From: Roseburia sp.
GTDB lineage: Bacteria; Bacillota; Clostridia; Lachnospirales; Lachnospiraceae
Assembly: GCA_030844625.1 (NCBI GenBank)
Contig: JAUUNJ010000156.1
Coordinates: forward strand, 1-6,312
Direction of reading: 5' to 3'
DNA: 6,312 bases
Shown here: positions 1 through 5,925 of the stretch, piece by piece
Layout: each line of letters starts with the position of its first letter
Position numbering within the stretch: the stretch's first letter is position 1
The notes under the pieces: model-generated
Seen by the model: only the letters and a program-made list of their open reading frames with translations
Told to the model about the DNA's origin: nothing
Databases searched by the model: none
Translations under genes and position numbers: made by a program

Positions 1-703
1 GGAAATCAATCATCCCATCGTCTATATTCCATTGAATCGTATCTGGATTTGCCTTATACTCCGGGTGATGATAGCGAAAATATTCCAGAATAAACTTTTC
101 ATATAAACTGTGCGTAGAACGTTCATCCAAAAAAACTGCCAGCTTCGTTTCACCTTTATCTGTTGACAGTAACAAACTGCCAAGCACCAGATAACAAATA
201 TTCATAAGCATCCGGTAACTTTGATTGTTACGCTGGTAGCGAATCCCGTCCCATCGTATCTGATCTGGTTCTATCATATCTACGTTTTCAAACAAAATCA
301 GATTTTTCTTCAAAAGAACTTTTCTATCCGGTTTCACAGTTTTCTGCCGTACCAATATCATCATGGTAGTTTTCAAAATGCGGTTCAGAAGATTATTTTC
401 AGATAGTTCATCATATTCACATGCCAGCTTTTGCCTATGTTGTATTCTGTTTTTTATCGTTCCCTGAAGATTAAGTTTACCTCTTAAAACGGACAATTCT
501 TCTGATTGAAGAATATATTCCTTATACAATCCCTGTTTAAGCTGATTTGCCACTCCTTTGCCGAGTATTGCGGCAAACATGTCATGAATATTCTCAAAGT
601 CCTCTGTAGCCACCGAATCATAATTTGACTGACGCAGGGACTGAAATGCATAGGTCAGCATATAATATATATTTTTTATTAAAATCCCTTTGTCATTAGT
701 CAT
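1..703 (-). CDS. mcrC: McrC-like subunit of a McrBC modification-dependent restriction system, 3' end beyond window
   Basis: McrC is the nuclease partner that docks on the McrB motor ring in type IV restriction systems, which cleave DNA with modified bases. The ATG at 703-701 is preceded by AGAGGGG at 716-710, six bases away, and overlaps the mcrB stop by 8 bp, the usual translational coupling of mcrB and mcrC. I translated it by hand: 234 codons with no stop up to the window edge. It begins MTNDKGILIKNIYYMLTYAF and includes ENIHDMFAAILGKGVANQLKQ, LSVLRGKLNLQGTIKNR, CEYDELSENNLLNRILKTTM, RWDGIRYQRNNQSYRMLMN and LYEKFILEYFRYHHPEY, all in the order typical of the McrC N-terminal half. The DUF/PD-(D/E)xK nuclease motifs would lie further left and cannot be judged. 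The visible part looks intact, in contrast to mcrB. Without a working McrB it probably has no activity, which is inference. Confidence 0.9.
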   Translation of the reverse strand, partial: MTNDKGILIKNIYYMLTYAFQSLRQSNYDSVATEDFENIHDMFAAILGKGVANQLKQGLYKEYILQSEELSVLRGKLNLQGTIKNRIQHRQKLACEYDELSENNLLNRILKTTMMILVRQKTVKPDRKVLLKKNLILFENVDMIEPDQIRWDGIRYQRNNQSYRMLMNICYLVLGSLLLSTDKGETKLAVFLDERSTHSLYEKFILEYFRYHHPEYKANPDTIQWNIDDGMIDF

Positions 704-2786
704 TAAACACCCCTCTTAAAATATTCTGCCACTTTTGAATTTTTGCAGGTTCGTCAAACCAGTATTCCTCAAGCATAGGTAAAATATCATACTCAACCAC
801 AGACTGCATCCATTCATCTGTACATTCATCCTGCCCACAGAAATAACTATGCCCGATGCAGAATCCAGAACCCAAAGAAGGATCTTTTGCTATCTCAAAA
901 TTGAGATCCTTTATTTTTTCAATCAAGGCATAAAATGTATCATCATTAAAGCTGTCCAAATACAACCGGAATCCCTCACCTGACGGTTTATATCCCATAA
1001 TAAAATCTTCATAAGAATAATTCTGATGAAACTGAATAAATTCTACCCGTGATTCATCCTTAACACCCATAATGGAATAGGCAAGCCTTTTTGCTGCAAA
1101 TGTTTTTCCCACTCCCGGTGCTCCCTGCAAAATAATATTCTTTTTGTTAAGAAGTAAACCTTTCAATGAATCATATTTTTCAGAAGTCATATATACTTCT
1201 GAAAGAAAGTCCTCTTTACTATAAGACTCTGCTTGTTCACTACCAATCGGATTCTCTTGATTTTCCTCACGCACCATATCCATGATAAAATCATATTCTC
1301 CTTTGGTCAGCTTAAAGAGACTTCCCTGTGGATTCATAAAATATTCCATTTTCTCCAGTTCCGGAGCATCTTTCAACAGCGTGTAATCTATCGGAGATGT
1401 TAATCCCTCTATCTTTTCAAAATACAGATTTTCGCCATCATTTTGTTTGGTAACACGACAGATTGCCACAACCTGCTTTACCGGATTTGATTCATATCCG
1501 ATAATCAGATCACCTTCTCTGGCATCAAGGAAATTCTGAAAAATTCGTCTTTTATTTCCATTGTCATTGTACATCGTATAATTCTGTTCTTCGCCAACCT
1601 CAATGTCCGAAAAACTCCATATCTTCGGGTTTGCATTCAGCCACCAATAATTAACGCTGTTTTCCGATTGATCTGCATATAACTCTGTATCAGAAAAATC
1701 TACATCCTCTAACGCTTCCTTCAATTCGTCCCGCAGTTTCCAGACAAATACACCATCTTCATCAGAATTTACATTCCTGCCAACAAACAAAATTGTCCAG
1801 TATCTCTTATTGCCGTTTTTTTCTTTTACTGAAATATCACAACCTGTCATTCGCTTCGCCAATGTTGTTACACCGGTATTGTAGAAATTAGGTGTTTCTC
1901 CGTATTTGACCGAAAGTTGCTTACAGGTTGCCATTCCTCCATAATCAAGAAATCTGTACAATACTTCCCAGCTTTGCGTATTGAAAATACTCTCATCATC
2001 AAATAGTTCTCTCCAATCATCTGCGGGGATTCCAAAATCTATGTCCGCACCTATCCAGTCTTCTTTCGCCTTCTTTGTTTCATCAGCCAGATAATTTGCT
2101 ATGTAAAAAGATAAATCAAAAGTGAGCATCCTGTGGCTTTCGTCTGCATAACAGTCAGAATCAAGGTTACTTTCAAATAATTCTATCAGCTCGCTATCCT
2201 GCGAAACTACTGACTGCATCTCGCTAATCAGTTTTGAATTTCCTTTAATATTCTGCTCTGTATGCCCCTTGGTTGGTGTAAAATTATTTTCCAGATAAAT
2301 TCCGGTTGCCTTACATACGGTATATTTGAATATATCATATTTCTGCGGATACTTCAGACACAAATATACCGTAATCGCCATAGGACGCTGATAATGCTGA
2401 TATCCCGGAGATGATCTGTCACACAAGTCCTGTGCCGAAGATTAGAACTGCAATATACGCTCTGTCACATCTTTGGATTCATCATAAAGATTGAGAAACA
2501 TTGCCCGTACCGCTTCTGTATCATCCTGTGCGTACTGAATCACCATCTTTCTCGGAAAATTGTTCATAGATGCCAGTAAATTAGCAGTTTTCTCAGTTGC
2601 CTTAGCAAACATATCTGCAAAGTCATTCGCATTGATGTCCCAATGATCCTGAAACCATTTCACCGCTTCCCATTTATATTTTTCCCCCTGCCATCTTTCA
2701 TCAAAAATCTTCTTATATTCCACAAGCGCATTTTGCAATTTCTCCAGAAAAAGACTTTTTTTTGCAGAAAATAAATAAAATTTCAA
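696..2786 (-). pseudogene. mcrB: EVE-domain McrB (AAA+ motor of McrBC), broken by a nonsense codon and an internal deletion
   Basis: McrB supplies target recognition and the nucleotide-driven motor of McrBC restriction. Read through one stop, a single frame gives 697 codons. Codons 1-114 carry the N-terminal family segment (EKYKWEAVKWFQDHWDIN, KTANLLASMNNFPRKMV). Codon 115 is TAA (2444-2442), and homology resumes at once in the same frame (SSAQDLCDRSS). Codons ~379-505 (1272-1652) form an EVE/PUA-like domain, the presumed modified-base reader (YWWLNANPKIWSFSDI, GDLIIGYESNPVKQVVAI). Walker A GAPGVGKT is at 1101-1124, followed by FHQNYSYEDF. After KPSGEGFRLY at about 960-985 the frame jumps to the family's C-terminal end (NDDTFYALIEKIKDLN, GFCIGHSYFCG, EYWFDEP, ILRGVFND). 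The Walker B (DEINR type), NTADR and RRRF segments expected between them, roughly 100 or more residues, are absent. No convincing start exists: the first usable codon is a TTG at 2786 without a ribosome site. A TTG restart at 2426 could yield only a defective motor. Confidence 0.88.
1272..1652 (-). other. EVE (PUA-like) domain segment within the mcrB pseudogene
   Basis: This stretch encodes an EVE domain, a small PUA-superfamily fold that binds modified bases in nucleic acids and is often fused to McrB-type motors. Visible hallmarks are the aromatic opening NYWWLNANPKIWSFSDI, the central RRIFQNFLDAREGDLIIGYE and the strand VKQVVAICRVTKQ, followed by GEYDFIMDMV before the linker to the ATPase. 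The domain itself reads without lesions, so the damage to the gene lies on either side of it. Assignment is from motif recognition, not a profile search. Confidence 0.75.
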
Positions 2787-2808
2787 ATTAAAGAGCTTGC
2801 AATAGTTT

Positions 2809-3363
2809 TTATTCAGAAGTTTTCCTTTTTAAAGTTGGTGCCAATAAAACACTTTGTAGTTCAAAATTTGGCGTTACATCATATGAAACATCTGAAATTA
2901 TCCCATTATAACTGTTGTTTTCTAAAATAGCGCTTACACTCTTCTCTTTTGAACTTCCAACGCTCTCTTTTTCAACATCCGGCTCTAAAGTAGCAACAAC
3001 ATCTCCATTTTCATCAAAAATTAACGTACACTTTTTTACTGGAGGATTCAGGGTTTGCATTGTCGTTTGAAATTCAGAACTGGAATAATCAGCCAGCATA
3101 GCATACACTTTATTTTTTAATGCACTATCTGTATTCATTCTATATAATACATCTCCAGGAATAAAACACTCAAATCTACTATTTGAAACTCCTACATTTA
3201 TCCCAAATTTATCATAAATTTCATTTACTATATTATTAACTTCCGTTGTTCCTAATTGATCACTAAACTTAGCATTCTCTTTAACTTGTTTTTCTGTACC
3301 ATTAACATAATTCATAGATACATTAGATAATGCCAATAAAGTTTCTCCTATCACAATACTCAT
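2809..3363 (-). CDS. Uncharacterised 184-residue protein (possibly DUF6033-like)
   Basis: I do not recognise a function. The ATG at 3363-3361 has a near-ideal ribosome site, GGAGG at 3374-3370, six bases upstream, so it is probably translated. There is no signal peptide or membrane segment. The N-terminal ~35 residues are polar and low in structure. Residues ~40-125 look folded and include VNNIVNEIYDKFGINVGV, FIPGDVLYRMNTDSALKNKV and a strand-turn-strand KCTLIFDENGDVVATLEPD. The C-terminal third is serine-rich and ends in a basic KRKTSE tail. The layout (a KFGI.V segment, a 'vLyrM..D..lk.kv' helix, then a 'DENGdV' turn) reminds me of the small DUF6033-type proteins of Lachnospiraceae, but that is weak. 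The gene is much more AT-rich than mcrB or the parA remnant. It lies 12-35 bp downstream of nothing but remnants and directly upstream of the broken mcrB, with no terminator between, so co-transcription from the promoter at 3640-3648 is likely. Confidence 0.7.
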   Translation of the reverse strand: MSIVIGETLLALSNVSMNYVNGTEKQVKENAKFSDQLGTTEVNNIVNEIYDKFGINVGVSNSRFECFIPGDVLYRMNTDSALKNKVYAMLADYSSSEFQTTMQTLNPPVKKCTLIFDENGDVVATLEPDVEKESVGSSKEKSVSAILENNSYNGIISDVSYDVTPNFELQSVLLAPTLKRKTSE

Positions 3364-3369
3364 AATTCA

Positions 3370-3374
3370 CCTCC
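3370..3374 (-). promoter_or_regulatory. Strong ribosome binding site of the 184-residue gene
   Basis: The minus strand reads GGAGGTGAATTATG, placing a full GGAGG six bases before the ATG. It is the strongest ribosome site in the left half of the window and fixes the start at 3363. Confidence 0.8.
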
Positions 3375-3393
3375 ATTTTTGTATTATCTCTCT

Positions 3394-3519
3394 TTATCCT
3401 TCTAAAATAAAATTCACAATATCATCAACTTTTTTGAATTGATATTTATTTATAACATCAGATGAGATTTCTTTATGATATTGATTACTAACCTCATCCA
3501 ATAAATATACCAAGTACAT
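3394..3519 (-). pseudogene. 41-codon frame resembling the C-terminal half of an acyl carrier protein
   Basis: The frame begins MYLVYLLDEVSNQYHKEI and ends KKVDDIVNFILEG. The pattern of a hydrophobic helix, then 'EI', a short SSDVIN helix, and a 'FKKVDDIVNFI' closing helix resembles helices II-IV of acyl/peptidyl carrier proteins, where the sequence typically reads 'E.F.IEI.D..... FKTVGDIV..I'. The DSL motif with the phosphopantetheine serine is not present, so it would be a 3' fragment. An AGGAGG abuts the ATG with no spacer, and an alternative in-frame ATG lies 15 bases upstream at 3534, so translation is uncertain. It overlaps the AlbA_2 stub in a different frame, which suggests the two were joined by a deletion. 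The carrier-protein reading is inference from pattern only; it may instead be an unrelated small protein. Confidence 0.35.
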
Positions 3520-3604
3520 CCTCCTGAAAGACATTTTCCTTAAATTCAAGCCATTCTATATCGTATGAGCATAACTCTTTTATGATTCTTACTGATCTAT
3601 CCAT
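3494..3604 (-). pseudogene. 5' stub of a second AlbA_2-type (Schlafen/RecG-like) gene
   Basis: The 36-codon frame starts MDRSVRIIKELCSYDIEWLE and continues FKENVFQEDVLG before an early TGA at 3496-3494. 'E(W)LEFKEN.FQEDVLG.YISA' is the typical opening of AlbA_2-domain proteins with a RecG-like ATPase fold, which normally run to about 450-550 residues. Here homology stops after about 32 residues and sequence resembling a carrier-protein tail follows. The stub keeps its own promoter and operator-like palindrome (3623-3664) and a moderate AAAGG ribosome site about 10 bases upstream of the ATG. It is not a copy of the intact AlbA_2 gene at 3869-5383, since the N-termini share only the general WxEFKE pattern. 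I read it as a truncated gene whose promoter now serves the genes to its left. Confidence 0.6.
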
Positions 3605-3622
3605 TTTTCATCAACCTTTCAG

Positions 3623-3664
3623 ATTTATTGCCCACCCATATTATAACACAGGTGGGTAATAAAT
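3623..3664 (-). promoter_or_regulatory. Extended -10 promoter inside a 14-bp inverted repeat (probable operator)
   Basis: On the minus strand the extended -10 box TGTTATAAT occupies 3648-3640. It is centred in a 42-bp dyad: arm 3651-3664 (ATTTATTACCCACC, minus strand) and arm 3623-3636 (GGTGGGCAATAAAT) match at 13 of 14 positions with a 14-base spacer. No good -35 box is visible, which fits an extended -10 promoter. A protein bound to both arms would cover the polymerase contact and the start site, so negative autoregulation by the former AlbA_2 gene is a reasonable inference. It is 19 bases upstream of the stub's ATG at 3604. Confidence 0.7.
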
Positions 3665-3795
3665 TTATCTTTATTTTGCACTAATTCCACTGTCCGCATC
3701 CTTTCATTGATTATTTGGGTTAAATGTACTGTTTTTGATCAATTTATTTACTAATTCATTCCCTAAAACTGGTCAGATGACCACTTTCTAGGAAC
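3665..3795. other. AT-rich intergenic stretch without a supportable gene
   Basis: Between the operator at 3664 and the T-tract of the terminator at 3796 I see no gene. Short frames exist on the minus strand but lack ribosome sites and recognisable motifs. The only structured element is the palindrome at 3766-3787, listed separately. Confidence 0.6.
3766..3787. repeat. 22-bp near-perfect palindrome of unknown role
   Basis: AAACTGGTCA, spacer GA, TGACCACTTT: the arms pair at 9 of 10 positions with a 2-base spacer, and the core TGGTCA-GA-TGACCA is perfect. It lies just downstream of the terminator of the AlbA_2/ATPase gene. The short spacer favours a dimeric protein binding site over an RNA hairpin. 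No promoter with good boxes overlaps it, so it may be a leftover operator or an insertion boundary. Confidence 0.4.
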
Positions 3796-3836
3796 AAAAA
3801 ATGGACGAAGCAAACTTTTTTACATTTACCTCGTCC
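3796..3836 (-). terminator. Intrinsic terminator of the AlbA_2/ATPase gene
   Basis: On the minus strand GGACGAGGTAAA (3836-3825) pairs over 12 bases, including two G-U pairs, with TTTGCTTCGTCC (3814-3803), around a 10-base loop. ATTTTTTG follows at once (T6 at 3801-3796). It begins 32 bases past the stop at 3869, so it insulates this gene from the remnants to the left. The plus strand has no T-tract after the stem, so it works in one direction. Confidence 0.85.
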
Positions 3837-3868
3837 GTTAATGGGTTACAATATTAACTTTTCTTACC

Positions 3869-5383
3869 TTAGCCCTTTACCAGCACATTATTTCCATCCT
3901 GCATATTATCTGATGCATAATGTACTTTGTTCTCCGTAATCAATTCTTCGATGCACTTTCTAAAAGTCTTTGAAGCATTACCTGAATATCCCAGTCTTTT
4001 ATATAACTCATTTGCAGAAATGCTTTCTTGTTCCAGTTCATTTAATATAAGAGTTTTTATCTGGTCTTTCGTTCTTCGCTTTGGAACAGCAACAATATCT
4101 TTCGGTTCGGTTTTGCTACTGACAGCTTCCTTTTTCAAAAATGCCTCATGAATCGGAATAATCACTGAAAAGAAAGAACGTTCTTCATCCGTGAGAAGTA
4201 ATGGCAGTGGTGATCCGTTTTCCTTTATTGATTTAATTGCTGTTGGAATACCGGTATTTCTACCTTCCACAAGATGCAGTTCCTTTAAGAAATCACCTAT
4301 TCGTCTATTCCGATACCTTCTTGTTCTCATCTGATATTTACTAATATCCTCATCAGAAATCGACCTGTCTGGTCCCGGAGAACTTGTTATTTCAATTTTA
4401 TCAGCCTCTATGCGTACTGTGACAGGCTCATGTATCTGGTACGATTTGTGATAAATTGCATTAGAAAGAAACTCTTCGATTGCTTCATAGCTATAATTTT
4501 TTACTCTTACAGCCTCTGCTTGTCCGCTAATCTTAAATACCTTTTCAGCAATCACATTGTTTTTTATATAATTCAGAGCGTTTCGTAACTGATCGTCTAT
4601 CGGTCCTGTAAAGATACGTTCCTCCATTCCTTGCCCTGTTGGATCCGGAATATTAACCACCTCTATCTGACTATACGGGAAAAACGACTCTGGATGATCA
4701 TTGAAAAATAAAATTCCCACATTCAGCGGCTTGTAATACTCCAACGGTCCGTCTGCTATCCTTAAATTTCTTGCCAACTGCTCTGTATCCATAGTGTCAA
4801 TATCATTCAACAAGCTACTATCCACATTTTGCAGATAATTCTTTATAATTGGATATTTTAAGTCCTTCATCTCTGCTTTAGGATTTATCCTATCATCAAA
4901 CGGAATATTGTGAGATAGTGACATTAACTCTTTTACATCTGTATCAGTCGCCTCTATTGTACTGGATAACTTCCGGATATAGTATATCTTTTCGCTGTTC
5001 TTTGTATCTGGTGCCTTAGGACATGCGTACGGTCTTTCGTATCCACCAGGACACCATACCAAAAGAAGTAATTTCCCATCAAAATAAACAGGCTCACTCT
5101 GAGGAATGTACACAGGTTTAAGATATTTACAGTATCTAAGCAGATCTTTTTGAATCCTATCTACTGCATCTGGAGCAATACCTGTTACTGGACGAACAAG
5201 TTTTCCATCCTTTTCTTTCGCTCCTATAACAATGTATCCACCGCCCCAGTTATCAATATCATTAGCAAATGCACTGATTGTCTTTAAAGTAGTATCTGGG
5301 TTCCAGCCTTCCTTAAACTCTATTCTCGCCCATTCCACGACATTTTCCGTTAAAAGTTTTTCAATAGTAATTGGAATTGCCAT
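3869..5383 (-). CDS. AlbA_2 (Schlafen-type) / RecG-like ATPase-fold / winged-helix protein, putative regulator
   Basis: This 504-residue protein appears complete. Residues ~13-145 form an AlbA_2 domain, a Schlafen-type divergent nucleic-acid-binding domain: ARIEFKEGWNP, KTISAFANDIDNWGGGYIVIGA, and the closing YYIRKLSSTIEAT. Residues ~215-275 carry the family's middle segment (NVGILFFNDHPESFFP). Residues ~280-410 match the 'RecG C-terminal' GHKL-type ATPase fold (HATPase_c_4): YEAIEEFLSNAIYHKSY as the N-box-like helix, VTVRIEADKIEITSSPGP, and EGRNTGIPTAI. Residues ~437-495 look like a winged helix (KTLILNELEQESISANELYKRLGYS). Despite the common 'RecG-like' label it has no helicase motifs. The start at 5383 is fixed by GGAG seven bases upstream. 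It is monocistronic, with its own promoter and terminator. Its role is unknown; the palindromic promoter suggests an autoregulated DNA-binding protein, possibly tied to mobile-element or defence control. That last step is inference. Confidence 0.85.
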   Translation of the reverse strand: MAIPITIEKLLTENVVEWARIEFKEGWNPDTTLKTISAFANDIDNWGGGYIVIGAKEKDGKLVRPVTGIAPDAVDRIQKDLLRYCKYLKPVYIPQSEPVYFDGKLLLLVWCPGGYERPYACPKAPDTKNSEKIYYIRKLSSTIEATDTDVKELMSLSHNIPFDDRINPKAEMKDLKYPIIKNYLQNVDSSLLNDIDTMDTEQLARNLRIADGPLEYYKPLNVGILFFNDHPESFFPYSQIEVVNIPDPTGQGMEERIFTGPIDDQLRNALNYIKNNVIAEKVFKISGQAEAVRVKNYSYEAIEEFLSNAIYHKSYQIHEPVTVRIEADKIEITSSPGPDRSISDEDISKYQMRTRRYRNRRIGDFLKELHLVEGRNTGIPTAIKSIKENGSPLPLLLTDEERSFFSVIIPIHEAFLKKEAVSSKTEPKDIVAVPKRRTKDQIKTLILNELEQESISANELYKRLGYSGNASKTFRKCIEELITENKVHYASDNMQDGNNVLVKG

Positions 5384-5390
5384 ATTTTTT

Positions 5391-5394
5391 CTCC
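5391..5394 (-). promoter_or_regulatory. Ribosome binding site of the AlbA_2/ATPase gene
   Basis: GGAG followed by seven A/T bases and the ATG at 5383. It supports this start over any downstream methionine. Confidence 0.7.
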
Positions 5395-5401
5395 AATGCT
5401 T

Positions 5402-5452
5402 CTTACGATTTGCTTACGACTAAGCTTACGACTTAATTATAAAGTCGTAAGC
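5402..5452. repeat. CTTACGA/TCGTAAG repeat cluster over the promoter (probable operator array)
   Basis: A perfect inverted repeat lies at 5424-5434 (GCTTACGACTT) and 5442-5452 (AAGTCGTAAGC), with the 7-base spacer holding the -10 box. Two more CTTACGA copies lie towards the gene at 5413-5419 and 5402-5408. The three copies in the same orientation start 11 and 12 bases apart, about one helical turn, so they face the same side of the DNA. Four half-sites cover the -10 box and the leader up to the ribosome site, as in a repressor operator. Confidence 0.75.
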
Positions 5453-5464
5453 AAGTCGCGTCAA
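5436..5464 (-). promoter_or_regulatory. Promoter of the AlbA_2/ATPase gene
   Basis: The minus strand has TTGACG (5464-5459), a 17-base spacer, then TATAAT (5441-5436). This matches the housekeeping sigma consensus at 11 of 12 positions with ideal spacing. The -10 box sits exactly in the centre of the 11-bp inverted repeat, so occupancy by a regulator would exclude polymerase. The leader to the ATG at 5383 is about 45 bases. Confidence 0.85.
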
Positions 5465-5514
5465 TTATATTGTTCCACTTTTTTAGAAAACATCATCCTC
5501 ACTCGCAAAATTGT

Positions 5515-5925
5515 TTATCTTGCTTCTGTTTTCTGTCTTTCAATAACCTTCTTAACAAACCATTGTACCGCAATCCTGGCTGCGTCCGCTCCATCCCTGA
5601 TACCAACACTTGCTCTCGCATACCCTAAGATTTCTCCTGACCTGCTATAGCCGCGTCCTCTAAGCTTAGCTTCGTGCCAGATCTGTCTTATTCCGTTTTC
5701 GTCAAGTGCTTTTAAATCTGCCGGAAATGGTGCAGATTTCAACAATTCCAAACTGAATGCACCATCTACCTTACCAAGCGCATCCTTATATTCTGGGAAA
5801 TAAATCTTCATTTCCCTGTGCATACGGTTAATTGCCCGGATTCTGTCCTCATTCAGCTGATCTCTGAACATAGATAACCTGCGAAGCTCCGCATAAAGCT
5901 TCTCCGGAAGGTACGGCATCATGGA
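5515..5925 (-). pseudogene. Internal fragment of an IS110-family transposase
   Basis: The frame encodes about 135 residues typical of the middle of IS110-family DEDD transposases: [71 protein letters not shown], and GIRDGADAARIAVQWFVKK. Full proteins are roughly 350-430 residues. The N-terminal DEDD/RuvC-like catalytic domain and the C-terminal Tnp20 domain with its catalytic serine are both missing. The fragment corresponds to the helical linker between them. On the right it is joined at about 5918-5925 to the parA remnant. On the left it ends in VIERQKTEAR and TAA at 5515, where family similarity is lost. No IS ends or target duplications can be seen. It cannot transpose and may be translated only by accident. 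Confidence 0.85.

Noticed and set aside
221..406. Plus-strand 61-codon frame
   Set aside because: It is antisense to mcrC, which has strong family motifs across this stretch.
2442..2786. A separate small 114-residue gene
   Set aside because: It is the N-terminal segment of McrB; the downstream frame continues the same protein in the same phase after one TAA.
3394..3604. Toxin-antitoxin pair made of the two small overlapping frames
   Set aside because: The first frame matches the start of AlbA_2 proteins and the second looks like a carrier-protein tail; neither resembles a toxin or antitoxin family I know.
3633..3740. Minus-strand frame of about 36 codons containing RMRTVELVQNKDKF and running through the palindrome
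   Set aside because: It has no usable ribosome site and no recognisable similarity, and it overlaps a well-formed promoter and dyad.
3927..4151. Plus-strand 74-codon frame
   Set aside because: It lies wholly antisense within the well-supported AlbA_2/ATPase gene and looks like its shadow.
3869..5383. RecG helicase
   Set aside because: Only the C-terminal fold label is shared; no Walker A/B or helicase motifs are present, and the N-terminus is an AlbA_2 domain.
5402..5452. CRISPR-like array of short repeats
   Set aside because: Units are only 7-11 bases, spaced 11-12 bases apart, with one inverted copy and no spacers; their position on a promoter fits an operator.
5396..5650. Plus-strand 84-codon frame starting MLLTICLRLSLRLNY
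   Set aside because: It is antisense to the promoter, operator and IS110 remnant, has no ribosome site and no recognisable motif.
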